A DNA stretch of 64,000 nt from Oscarella lobularis. Lineage: Eukaryota; Porifera; Homoscleromorpha; Homosclerophorida; Oscarellidae. Below the pieces are notes generated by a model. That model did not search any database. It worked only from the letters and a program-made list of their open reading frames with translations, and was not told the DNA's origin. Shown here piece after piece: positions 35,772 to 47,504 of this stretch. The stretch covers positions 124,001-188,000 of the forward strand of contig NC_089180.1 in assembly GCF_947507565.1 (NCBI RefSeq), read 5' to 3'. Numbering within the stretch: position 1 is the first letter of the stretch; the number at the start of each line of letters is the position of its first letter. Both the position numbers and the translations under genes were made by a program.

Positions 35772-37535
35772 ATGGAAAGAGGCCTATTTTTGCTGGTTTT
35801 TGCTACGTTTCTGTGTCTCTTAGGAGAAGTAAGTCTTTAGAAAGCAGTTTTGTAACGCCTAATCGCCTATTCGATCCCAGATTCACTCGAAATCGGGAAA
35901 AGCCGACTTGAAGAACGTTGTCAGCGACGTAGACGACATCAAAGAGTTCAAAAAGCTTCTCCGAACGCGAAAAAACGTCCTTATACTATTCGGCAAATCA
36001 AGTAAGAGAGAAAAACGCGAAGAAAAGGCTCGAAAGCGATCGAAACGCATAGCAAAGTCCGTGTCGGCCATTTTGCCTGTTTTTGGCGAAACTGCGACCG
36101 CAATGAAAGGCCTCGCGGCACTCGTAACAATCGATTGCACGTGAGTTTGGGAGAAAAAATTTACTGGGGCCCCCCTTTGAAACTGATTTTTTCAGTTCGT
36201 CATCAAAACTATGCAAGAAATTAAAAATCCCGCCAGGTGGAACAATTCTGAAGCACTACAAGTAACAAAAAGATATTGATTATTTAAAATTAATAACGAT
36301 ATATATATATATTTAGGGATGGAGAATTCAATAAGGATTATGATCGAAAGTTCACTGTTAGGGTATGTAGTATAAGAGATATGAAGCCTTTGTATTATAT
36401 ATCTGTCTTCTAGTCAATGAGAAACTTTTTGGATGATCCCACAGGGGAAGAGGAAGCTGGGGCTGATGACGTTTTTCACCTTGACTCGGACAAAGTAAAT
36501 TTTAATTTTTAATTTTTAATTTTATGACGTCACTTTTTTATTTTATTAGGAGTATCGCAGGATGTTGAAAAAGGAGAAGAAACCTATTCTATTGATGCTC
36601 TATGCACCTTGTGTGAAAAATCAATAATAGTTTTTCAATAATTAATAAATTTTTTCGAGGGTGTGGCGTGTGTAAAATGATGAAACCCGCTTATGCTGAA
36701 GCAGCTACAGAACTCAAAGACAAAGCTGTATGGAAAAAAAGGGGGTAGGGGCAGCAATATCTATAATTCAATAATTATTTTAGATTTTGGCTGGAGTGGA
36801 TGCGACAAAGCAGGAGAATCGTCCCGTTGCAATTGAATTCAACATAACCGGCTATCCGACCATAGTCTATTTCGAGTAAGAAAAAATTAATCAATTAAAA
36901 ATAAAGAAAAAACGTATTTTTTCAATTAGAAAAGGCATCTATCAATACAATTACGGAGGAGGAAGAAGCAAAGACGAAATCGTCCAATGGATGGCAGAGT
37001 AAGACAACAATAATAAATATAATTAATTACTTAAATATCGTTTTTAGCCCTAAACGGCCGTCAGAAAGTGACAAACCAGCGGAAGAGGAAGCGTGGTCGG
37101 ACACGAGCGAAAATATTCATCATCTAACTGAACTTGGATTTCAAGACGCTCTCTCTGACCACAAGTCACTTCTGGTCATGTTCTATGCACCATGTACGTC
37201 AAAATATATAGAAATATTGGTTTATATTGTGACGTAGGGTGTGGTCACTGCAAGAAAATGAAACCGGAATATGAAAACGCAGCTGCTACATTGAAGGAAG
37301 AAGGAGTGAGTGAAAGACCTATATAGGATTAGAAAAAATCAATAAATAATTTTTAGATTGAGGATGCTGTTTTGGCTGCAGTTGACGCAACGAAAGAACC
37401 AGAATTGGGAAAGGCATTCGAAGTCAAGGGATACCCAACAGGTATAGAATCTTTATATGAGGGCTTTGACTCACACTCTTCTCTTTAGTGAAATACTTCA
37501 AGTACGTAGGAAGTCAAGGTTATCTGACAATTGTT
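35772..37535 (+). pseudogene. PDIA5-like protein disulfide isomerase, 3'-truncated
   Basis: PDIA5 is an ER thioredoxin-fold oxidoreductase. ATG 35772 opens a hydrophobic signal peptide (GLFLLVFATFLCLLGEV). Next come FKKLLRTRKNVLILFGKS, the family N-terminal motif, SSKLCKKLKIP, VFHLDSDKEYRRMLKKEKKP, a first redox domain with WCGVC (Cys codons 36662-36673, split by an intron after the Pro codon), FNITGYPTIVYFEKG, then a second with [20 protein letters not shown] (37242-37253) and VDATKEPELGKAFEVKGYPT. About 12 short exons. The human protein has a third redox domain; here the sequence breaks after VKYFKYVGSQGYL at about 37535, where a copied stretch of its own exon and then a duplicated kinase/CHAT segment begin. 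It may still be translated as a short form, but looks damaged. Confidence 0.85.
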
Positions 37536-37536
37536 A

Positions 37537-37635
37537 CGCTCTCTCTGACCACAAGTCACTTCTGGTCATGTTCTATGCACCATGTACGTCTAATATGTAG
37601 AAATATTGGTTTATATTGTGACGTCACGTAGGGTG
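37537..37635 (+). repeat. Local copy of a PDIA5-like exon and intron
   Basis: ACGCTCTCTCTGACCACAAG onward repeats 37147-37247, including the exon end (FYAP) and the following intron up to AGGGTGTGGTC. One TCAC has been added. It ends exactly at the start of the kinase/CHAT duplication. Confidence 0.9.
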
Positions 37636-37918
37636 TGGTCCTGCCCCCTTTCGCGTTTGTTTTTGACTCATTCGCTTCCTTGTGCTTTCTCTTCGTCGTT
37701 CGGCGCGGGTGCACTTCGGTGGCAGCGAGAGGCCGCGAATCGAGCGGCCCGTGCGTACATGCGAGCTGAGGACGTAGACCGGGTCTAGTGGCGCTCGCGC
37801 GCGCGCTAAGGGCACGGCAAACAACGCCAGCGTACTCACTAGGAGAGAACGTGACACCTGTAGGTGCTCCAAAAGATGAAAGCGATTTATCGACGAATGT
37901 CTCTATACCATAGTAATC
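37636..37918. repeat. Second copy of kinase exon-1 remnant and shared promoter
   Basis: Matches 24563-24974. The kinase part (37636-37780, minus sense) has several deletions and lacks the start-codon region. The promoter part keeps GCTCGCGCGCGCGCTAAG and ACTCACTAGGAGAGAACGTG, then runs into the CHAT-gene ATG at 37919. It shows the kinase was once divergent from the CHAT gene here too. Confidence 0.9.
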
Positions 37919-40900
37919 ATGGGGGAACGTACAAACGATCGTTTGATAAAAACATACGACGAAAGCCTAGTCAACGCTGAAGAAATGAAGAAGCATCTGG
38001 ATAAGCCTCCTAATTCCGCATCGATCCACCAAAGTGTTTTGCAGCCTCCTGATTCCTCGGGTTAGAGAAATTAATTGAAGTTGATCATTTCATATTTTAT
38101 TTATTTATTTATTTATAGCTTCGATGGACGCTCGACTAAGTGACGTAGCTGTCGTACGAGATCACGGATCGGCTAAACGTGGAGCAAGTTTGCAGGCTGC
38201 TTTGAGGAATCAGAATTTGAAGATCGTTGAAGTGGATCTATCACCATCATCTAAGGAAAAAGAACAGGGGCTCTTTTTGAACAAGCTTCGACAAGGGAGT
38301 CACGTGCTCTGTCTCATCATTGGCCTAACTCTCATAACAAACTATTGGTCGCAACTGCAGTCCTTCGTCAAACTTTTCATTAACTATAGTTGCAATGCGG
38401 TCATGTCAATGTGGTATAACGTAAAGAAGGAAACGGGCCTTAGCCACGCTGAAGATCTGCATCTCGTTCCTGATGGCAAATATTCGGAGACAGATGATAC
38501 CGACTTGATGGCCTCTAGTATAAAAGAAAGAGTTCAATGTAGGTAATAAATAAACTCTGGTTTCTATTCGCATTGTTTGTTGTTACAGCGATCCTGCATG
38601 ACGAAAATCGAGATTTTGTTCCATTACGTCGAGCTAACTTATCTGGGCAACCAAAACAAGGTGAGCCGTTACCAAAATCAAAGGGAAAGAGAGCAGGGTC
38701 CCATTTTTTTAAAATACGGGAACTTAGTGACAGAAAATAGGGAGGACAATCGGGGGCCCCACCCGAACTCCTGTCTGATTCTTTTTAAAGTCGACGGTTT
38801 GTCGTCAAAAAAGTCAGTTGAAGGCATACAGTGCGCCGATTTGAGAGCTTCACGGTGTCTCACGTCGGTTAGTGACGTACGTGTGATGACGTACGTGTGA
38901 TGACGTCTAATGATATGTGGATGCTAACGTTATATTTAGCTTAGCCTATACTTTCTCACGGGGTCCCTTCTCACTAATAGCTACCATATAGCTGTAGCTT
39001 CAAGTTCTGTGATTATTAGATTTCTTGAAGAAGCACCGAAACCAACCGCCTCGCCGAACGCTTTTGGACGCCGTTTCCAAATTTTTCTTTCGCTCTGATT
39101 CAAGCCAAAAGGAAACCGCCTTGGTGCTCTTGTCTTTGCGCGATCTAATTTGAGCTAATTAATTCGGTTTAGGTGATAACGGGTCCTCCGGGCTTTGGAA
39201 AGACGGCGTGCTTGGAAGATTTTATGCGCGAATATCGAACTTATTACGACGCTGTTGTTTTTCTGAGATGCTCTGATGTGTTTGAATGGTTAGTATCACT
39301 AACAAAGATGGTAAGTTTATATGGTCTGCAACGAGAGGTATTTCCAAAAACAATTGGGACTTTTGCAGTGCGAAGAATTTGAGATCAATGCAAGACGTCT
39401 GTACAAAGCGGAGTTGGAGCCAACGCTTGCAAAGGAGCTCAGCGGTCACAAAACCGTTCTCGTTGCCTGCGACGACGTCCAAGAGTCATGCGTCCATAAT
39501 TTGTCTCGCTTCGTGCAATCCATAACCGGATCATCAGTTCACCTTCTGATTACAACGCAATTATCGAGAATTCGGAATCTCGATCACTTTTCAATTGAGG
39601 CGGCTAAATTGAGCATAGAAGAACTGGACGATTATTTCAGCATCAGAAGTCGCTGCGAACCGTCGGCCGGTGCTCGTGTGCGAATGCCGTCCACTCGGAG
39701 CAGTACCGTACACGTGGACGTTTTAGACTCTCATCCGGCCGCGTGCGGCCTTGCCAGAGACTACTTGCTAAAGACAAAATCTGGAATCTGGGGCTTAAAG
39801 CCACAGTATCACGGTATCTGGGCCGAACATTATTTCACCTATGGTAAAGATAAATTCACACAGTGGCTAGAGAAGAGTGATTTAACTGACTTACGAAGCT
39901 ATCTCGCTCAAGGTCAACTAACCTCCCTCGAAGACATAGCCAAAGCAGACAGTTCGGCTATCGAGGGATTGGTTCCCCAAGCCGACGTTCCGCGTCTCGC
40001 CGACGCACTTCGTTCACTAACAAAAGAACTCGACGACGAGAGACTCAACGTTATGATACATCTGAACTTGAGCACGGCATCGAGAGCGGCTAATAGCATA
40101 TTAAATATGTTATCGGTCGTCGGCGACGATTGGTTCGAGTACGACGTTTTGCTTCACAGCTGGATGAAGAATAACAAGGATGAAAGCGACGAGACGGCGA
40201 AACGCGCTTTGGATTCGCTCGAGAAACTCGGTCTCGTTCACTTGAATCGAAGTCGCGTCGACGACGCCGTTCTCGCCGTGCGCGTGCCGCGCTGCTTTCA
40301 AAAATCGATTTTGAATCGTCTGACGAAAGAGAAACAGACGTCGTATAAGAAAATCGTTCAATGTCTTGCGTTCTATTTATCGCGTCGATTGCCCGTCCAT
40401 AAGGTCTGGTCGTTCGACGCCAAGGACGCGGCGCTTTTCACGCACGCCTTGGCCGTCGCGCGTCACAGCAAACGAGCGTCCTTGTTCACGATTTCGGCTC
40501 GAAATATAATCGCCTTTGCGAGGGAATTGGTCTACGTTTACGGACTCGCCGCCGAAGCGAAACAATTCTCGGAGCATCTACTCAAGATGGAACAACTCGT
40601 CCCGGAAAACGTTTTTTCGATATGCCGCGAAAAGATTCGCGTCCAACTGTCACACATCGACATATTCGAGCAGCCCCTAACCGACTCTCTCCTACTCGAA
40701 ATTCTATCGATTATAACGAGGAATTTATCCGAAGCGAAGTTATACCGACTCGCCGTCGTCTATCTTGAAAAAGAGATCGAAATATTGCGACGGCATCCCG
40801 AACGACTCGCCGAACTGTCGTCGCAGCGCGTCGCACTCGCCCAAGCGTACGGCGCGACGGGTCGCGAACGGGAAGCGACGGCGTTATTCCAATCGTTCTC

Positions 40901-43900
40901 GGAGTCCGATCAGCTCGTCGTCAACGATCTGATGCGACGGAAGATTCTCTTCGGTCGCGCCGAGTCGCAGGAGACGGCAGAGGAGTACGTTCAGGCGAAA
41001 GCCTCCTATACTGAACTTTTGAAAATGGTCGAGGCGCGTAGCGACGAGCACGCGCGCGTGCTGCTTCGACTCGGCGACGTGAGCGCCAAGGCTGGACATC
41101 ACCTGGACGCCTTCGGCTTCTATAGTCGACTCATGGGCGCGGACGAGGAGACGCGACTGCCGCGCGACGTCAAACTGAAGACGCAATTCGGCATCGCCTT
41201 GTCGCTCAAGAACCAAGGCGATCTCCAGGACTCGTTGAACGCCTATCAGACGCTTCACGCGTTCGCGCGCGATTACGACGACGGCGACTATCAGATCGTC
41301 GCTCTCGTCGGTCAAGGCGACGTCTACACGGCGGCTCGCATGCTCGACAGCGCCCTTCGACTCTACGAGCAATCGCTTCAAGTGTGCGAGATCAAGAAAC
41401 CGACGCATCGCGATCGTTCGAGCATATTGAATAAGATCGGTCATTGTCAACGCTCGCGCGGCAATCTCGTCGCCGCGAAGGAGACGTACGAGAATTGCGT
41501 GTCGTTCAGCGCGCACGTCAACGATAAGCGAACGGAAGCGTCGGCGTTGAGCAACATTGCGAAAATTTATCAGCAGATGGGCGACGTGCCGGCGGCATTG
41601 CGATATTTTAGGGAACAGTTGAAAATTGCAACGGAATTGAAAGATGACGTCATGATGGGAGTGGCGAACGGGAGCATAGGAAATTGCTATTCGTCTCTTC
41701 GAAAGTACGACGACGCTTTGGCGCATCTCACCGCCGCCGTCAACCTAGCGGAAAAAATCGGCGATCAAGCCGATCTCGCACGCTCCTATTCGAACTTGGG
41801 AAACGTCTATCAGATGTCGAAAAAGTACAGCGAAGCGGAAAAACATTTTCGAGTGTCGATAAAACTCGCCGTCGAAACGAACGACATCGTCAACGAAGCG
41901 CGCGCGCGCGGCAATCTCGGCAACGCTCTCCATTCGCAATCGCGTTTCGGCGAAGCGGTCGAGCTCTACGAACGTACGATCGAGCTGAGTTCGATGAGTC
42001 GACCCGGCGACAAGATATCGGAAGGAAACGCGTATCACAATCGAGGCTGCGCTCTCGAGGGTCTCGGCGACGTCGAGAAGGCGCGCGACAGTTTCGAAAA
42101 GGCGATAGCGATATTCGACGAGCTCTATCAGCAGACGGGCGCGAGCGAGTCGTTTCGACCGATCTATCGTCAACTCAATTCAAAATCGTATCGTCGACTT
42201 CAATTCGTCTTGGGCGAATTGGGCGACAAGATGCGCGCTTTGGAGATTTCCGAACGAAGTCGCGGTCTTCAGTTCGTCGAAATCGTCGCGAAGCGTTTTT
42301 CGTTGAGCGGCGTTCGTCCGCTCATCGGCAGTTACGAGAAAATCACTCGAGATGAGATTATCGATTTGGTGAAGAGACAGAACGCTTGGGTTCTCATCTA
42401 TTCCATATGTCGAACGAGTCTTCACGCGTGGGTCGTCAGTCCCCAAGGCGACGTGAATTTTCGCGCGACGAAAATTGCCGACGATCCGCAAAGCGAATCG
42501 CGACTCGACAAGAAAATTCGCTGCACCGTCGCCGAACTGACGAACTACGAGAATCTCAATCGATTGCCGGGCGAAAACGAGGAACGAATCAAGATGCCAG
42601 ATTTGAGCGATTTGTCTAATTTTCTCATACGACCCATCGAGGAGTGGTTGCCGACGCGAAGCGTCGATCTCGTCGTCATTCCCGCCGGTCTCATTACTCT
42701 CGTTCCCTTCTCGGCTCTACCGTGCGGTAAAGATAATTTAATGATGTCGCAGATTTACAGAATACGAAGCATTCCGGCGCTGATCGAATTCGAACGATGG
42801 CGAGACGATAGCGGCGACGTGATGCTAACCGATTCTCTAATCGTCGGTAATCCCGACGTGCCGTCGATGCACATTCCCGGCCAGTCCGAACCGTGGCGGC
42901 CGGTCACGCTGCCGAATGCCGAACGCGAAGCGATCGACGTAGCTCGACTCGTCAACGGTCACCCTCTCGTTCGCAAGGAAGCGACGAAGCGGCGCGTGAC
43001 GCGAGAATTACCGCAGGCCCAGTTGATTCACCTGGCGACGCACGGTGGACAGGGCGGCACGACGCTCTTTCTAGCTCCCGAAGAGGAGGAAAAGGCGCGC
43101 GTTCGGCCGGGGAACCTGATCGATTCAAAGTGCTGCTTGCTGACCTGCGACGAGATCGAAGGCATGGACTTGCGAGCTCAGCTCGTCTGCTTGAGTTCGT
43201 GCGGAAGCGCGAGAGGCGAGCCGAATAATGACGGGGTAATGGGCTTGGCGCGAAGCTTTCTGATCGCCGGAGCGAGAATGGTTCTCGTCACCTTATGGCA
43301 AGTTCCCGATCGAGCGACGGAGCATCTCATGTATTTCTTCTATCGTAACATGTTGCGTGGGGCGCCGGCGTCGTTTGCTTTGCAGCAGTCGATGCACCAG
43401 TTGCGTTGTCTCGAACAGTTCGCGCATCCCGTTCACTGGGCCGGATTTCAGATCATTGGACCGGACATTTCGCTCGAGTTCCCGGCCTCCTTCAACGTAC
43501 GATGCGTTCCGGATTGCCAATTTTTCACCGGCATGGAATCGGAATTAAACGAATTGTCTCAATGGGTATTAAATAAGGATAAAGGCCTGTTGGTGCGCTA
43601 CGTTCGCGGCATTCAGCCCGGCATCGGAAAAACGACTCTAATTGCCGAATTTCTCAAAATTTTTAACGCTCATTACAGTCATATATTTTGGGTACGCGGA
43701 CATTCGAATTTGATGTTGTTGGACGGATTTTGTGCCATCGCTTCAATTCCCGCCGTTAGCATGAAAGAGGGACTAATTATTAGCCATTTGCATTCCTATC
43801 TCAGAGAACTCGACAACTGGCTATTGATCATTGATGGAATTTGGGAAGGTTTCGAAGTCGACGCTTATCTTCCGAAAGCGACCAGCGCCGGCAGAGTAAT

Positions 43901-44978
43901 AATTATTGCCGACGACAACGACACAAACATGCCGTCGACTCCCGAAAATGTGTACAGCGAAATGCGCGTCGGACTTTTAGAGCAAGACGAGACGATCGTG
44001 TCGCTCTTGCGACGAACGTCGACAACTGTCAAACCGATGAGCTTGACCGACAAAGATCGGAAAGCTTTGAAGCAATTTACACGCAACCCTTTTTATCTGT
44101 CTCTTCCTCTTTGCTTGGAGCTGGCGGGATCATTTATTAGAAGATCGCATATTCCTTTTCATCAGTTTCTCGACATGCTGCTAAGTCGTCCCACAATTAG
44201 CCGCAAGGCCTACGACCCGTCGTCTCCTACGTCTGTGAAACAAGGATCGGTTGAAGAGTCGAGTGATTTGCCTGCATCGTCGTCGTCCTCCTCGTCGTCG
44301 TCGTCGTCAGATCAAGCTCGTCAGACAGCGAGCCCAGTCTCTCCTATTCCTATTTCTATGGAAGTGGCAAAGTTTATCGTCTCTTTGATACGAGAAAGCT
44401 TGTCAGATTCCGCTCTCAAGTTTCTCGCCTGTTTTGTCTCATCAGGGTCCAGAATTTTGCCAATCAACCTTCTTCGGGATATGGTCAGAGAGCGCGAGAA
44501 AAGCCTTGATGGTGCGAGCGAGGACGACGTAACTGAATTGACTTTCAATGCTTGTCTCGCTGAAGTCGTCGCAGCTTCTGTGCTAAGAAAGCATAGCGAC
44601 GGTGTTGTCGTCAAACACTCGTCCATGGAAAGAGTGCACGAAGGATCGACTGCTCTTTCCGCCCATCCTGTCGTGCTTGACTGTTTGCAAACGAATTTCG
44701 ATGTAGTTCAATCTCAAATGTTTATAACCTGGGCGTCTGTCTTCGATTCGGAATTGCAGAGAGAGGGCAACGAGCAGAAAAACGTTACTTTCACGCAGGC
44801 GATTTCGTTTTGTCAATACGTGTCTGGCCAAAGACTTCCCGAGGATGAAGAAGCACAAGTCAGAGCGAGCACCGAATTATTAATATACACCATACGTACA
44901 GAAGCGGTTAAATATCCTCCCGCTTTCGCGAAATATTGTCTACTAATGAAGAGCCCAAATCCATTTACTAAACTGTAG
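37919..44978 (+). CDS. Membrane-anchored STAND-NTPase/TPR/CHAT protease/NB-ARC protein
   Basis: Seven exons (37919-38060, 38119-38538, 38589-38660, 38791-38880, 39020-39123, 39173-39310, 39369-44978) join in phase to give 2191 residues; the end of exon 4 is the least sure. Residues about 108-124 are a probable membrane span (SHVLCLIIGLTLITNYW). P-loop 1 is GPPGFGKT (280-287), with a Walker B-like VLVACDD. TPR repeats fill about 820-1280 (for example ARSYSNLGNVYQMSKKYSEA). The CHAT domain follows, with His about 1547 (HLATHGG) and Cys about 1600 (CLSSCGS): the expected caspase-like dyad is present. A second NTPase has GIQPGIGKTT (Lys about 1743) and LLIIDGIW, NB-ARC-like. A 12-Ser run lies near 1958. 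TPR-CHAT proteins act as proteases in animals and in bacterial defence (Craspase). The substrate here is unknown; a regulated death or immune protease is inference. Confidence 0.93.
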
Positions 44979-45237
44979 TACGCCTTTTCTTTGGGCTGGC
45001 GTCTGGCAGTAAGCCTTACAGCACTTACTGCTTCCAATTCTGCTGTCCGATCAAGTTTGGCAATGTTCTGTTTTTCTCGTTGGTTGCCAACTTTGAAATT
45101 GTTCGTAACAGAATTGATGTTGACTTGATTAATGTACTTCTGTACAGTAGTGATAATTAGCTAATAATTAGAATAGCATAAGTTAATTTTTTTCAATGCT
45201 AGTACAGTATATAACCATGATATGATATAACAGTTCG
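44979..45237. other. 3' region of the CHAT gene
   Basis: A/T-rich sequence, no exon. Probable 3' UTR and spacer; it ends abruptly where carrier copy 2 begins. Confidence 0.45.
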
Positions 45238-45849
45238 TATGACGTCAAGGGGATTTGTTAGCGTGCTTGACGTAAAACCGGCACACATTCTAGAAAAAGC
45301 ATTTAGGGCAGTTGGGAAATTAGGCAATAAATAATCATGTACAGTCAAATAGGTGCTCCACCATATGCCGCTCGTTGGACCAAACGTTAGCAGGGAAATG
45401 AAATAACCTTACGTAAGCCATTTTTTATAATAAATTTCAACAATGACGTTGCGTAGAGAAATATTTAGATTTTTCGACTGTCCGGCCATCATTAGCTTTT
45501 GCGAAACGACGTCGACTGGCACGTTAACGATTTGGCTCGACGAACTCGCTATCGTCCCGGCAACCAAACCTTTCCACGTGGGTGACCACGTGGTCGGTAG
45601 GAGAAGGTGTCGCGAGAGTTCGTAGGCCGTGGAGTGCGTCTGAAGACCAAGAAGTCCAATATTGTGAGGTAGAAAACCCTTGTAGAGACCCCGGATTCCC
45701 TCGCGGCGCGAAATTTTGCCCAGGGCGTCGAAAGATCCCGCGTAAATCGATTTTTGCTGTTGTACTTGGAGGCGCGAGCATTGCTGGATAGATAGCCGCT
45801 CGTATTCCAACGAGAAAAGCCGTAGTATTTGTCCATTTGCTCCTATCAT
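45238..45849 (-). pseudogene. SLC25A44-like carrier, truncated copy 2
   Basis: Near-identical to 47696-48317 but it begins inside the C-terminal half, so the last transmembrane helices are lost, and a different small deletion removes the FYKGY region (45410-45425). It keeps RLQVQQQKS, GLYKGFLPHNIGLL, VNVPVDVVSQKLMMAG and NPLDVIRT (partial). It stands head to head with a TRMT10-like fragment, as in the fuller copy. Confidence 0.88.
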
Positions 45850-45899
45850 TTTTACGCGCTAATCTGCGCACTAGATGCGCAGCCGGCGCACCGAAACAC

Positions 45900-46320
45900 A
45901 TGCGGAGATCTTTTCTGTCTCTTCTTCGCGTTTCTTCGTTTCGAACGAGCTCCCGAAGTAATCATATGCGTTTAACGAGTGTCCAACTATAAACGCGTTT
46001 AGGTTTCGCGTCCCGATGGCGCGCGGAAAAGCGAGAAAGAGCGCAAATCGCCATGCAATCGCCCGAAACGCCAAAAATCTTGAGTTTGACGCATGGAGTG
46101 ACGCTAAGAGTAAGCTCACTCGCTGACGATCGCAATAAAATTCGTCGTATTTAGGAAACACGAATATTGGCTAATCAAATTCAGCTAATCTACGACTCGA
46201 ATCTCAATCACGCGAGTCCCGTACATCTAATGATTACGAGCTGCGACGAAAATTCGCTACTGTTGATCAAAGGATTTCGTCATTCATTGAAAAATATTCC
46301 AGTTAGAAAAATCTCCGTAC
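45900..46320 (+). pseudogene. TRMT10-like methyltransferase, truncated copy 2
   Basis: Matches exons 1-3 of the intact gene at 48369-48803. It has lost nine bases (removing the Val-Ile-Asp of KIVIDLS) and another nine after NSLL (removing part of WKEMSK). After exon 3 (VRKIS) the homology ends at about 46355 and an EXOC3 fragment follows. The missing methyltransferase core makes it non-functional. Confidence 0.88.
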
Positions 46321-46442
46321 GTAGTATAGTACGTAAAATTTCGTTTTTTAATTAGTGCGACTCAAGAAATCCAGGCAGTTCGAGACAGGTGCACACACCA
46401 CTCTTATTCTTCTTCCAAGGAAGTTTCTCTTTATTTCTCTGC

Positions 46443-47465
46443 ATGGCTGAAATTCACAGCCATAGCACTGTGGTCGACGATCTGAAGAATGACATTGGTA
46501 TCATTCAGGACGTCAGTCGTCATCACAATCAATTGGAAGCGGCCTGCGACATTTTGGAACACATTGTACGTATCCCGGAAACCGTCGTCGAAACGGATGC
46601 TATGATAGATAACGGTCAAGTATTGGAAGCCCACAAGAGGTGAGAAAAAGTGTAGGGACTATTAATTAATTAATTAATTAATTTTAGGTTAATGGAACTC
46701 GAGACGACGAGAGATGATTTGCTTCTGCAGCTTCATCGGACGACGTCGGAAAGAATCGACTCAAAACACGTGAGAACTATTTCTCTTTTTTTATTTTTCT
46801 TGAATCATTGTTTCACGGAATAGCCAGTGAATCATTACTTTATTAATATGATGGAGATATCCGTAAGAAAGAGGAGCCTTATGTCTGTTGTTTTCTACGC
46901 TATCCTTTTAGGACAAGCTTGCTAATCACTTATGGTGGTTTATATTGCAGCGGGCTCTAAATGTCGTACAAAGCGATCCAACTCAGCTCGTGACAGCGCT
47001 GCGAGTTATCGAACGAGAGGAAAAGTAAAGCACGCAAAGAAAACGAAAAAGCTTCTTTTTCAATTATTAAAAAGGTCAGACAAAAAGGCTTTAGATAGAG
47101 AAAAGCAGACGGGTTTCCTGCCACCCGGACGACCGAAGCGATGGCGCAAAAAGTGCTTAGATACGCTGGAAAAAGCAACAGTCGAACGGTGATTAATATA
47201 TAGGTATATACAGTATGTACAATATGGCTTTTCTCTAGGTTTGAGAGTCAACCGCAAACTGACGACACCATCTGGCTAGCTGTGTATTTAGAAAGAGTGA
47301 AACGAATTATTGTGGATGATTTGACCACTGTCAAGGTTTATATATAATCTATATTATTTTTATTTAATCTTTTTCTTTTTCAGAGGCTCTTCGTTCCTTG
47401 TTTTCCACCGTCCTATAACATTTTGATTTGTACGTCAATATGTACCACAGATGCCTTCAAAATTT
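46443..47465 (+). pseudogene. EXOC3 (SEC6) exocyst-subunit fragment
   Basis: EXOC3 is a subunit of the exocyst, which tethers secretory vesicles at the plasma membrane. Six exons in order: 46443-46639 (KNDIGIIQDVSRHHNQLEAA, ...VRIPETVVETD), 46688-46769 (LMELETTRDDLLLQLHR), 46912-47024 (ANHLWWFILQRALNVVQSDP, ALRVIEREEK), 47075-47188 (KQTGFLPPGRPKRWRKK), 47239-47335 (DTIWLAVYLERVKRIIVDDL) and 47384-47465 (RLFVPCFPPSYNIL). KQTGFLPPGRPK matches KQTGFVPPGRPK of human EXOC3. The region covers roughly residues 100-310 of about 750. Both ends stop at duplicated carrier/TRMT10 segments. Codons inside look clean, so it was cut off rather than long decayed. Confidence 0.88.
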
Positions 47466-47504
47466 GGTAAACAACAACTTTTATTACTAAAAATCACGAA
47501 TTTT

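Noticed and set aside
41684-42355. 223-codon plus-strand frame inside the CHAT gene, and a 280-codon minus frame at 40884-41726
   Set aside because: They overlap the TPR-coding exon, are Arg/Ser-rich shadows of its codon bias, and match no family.
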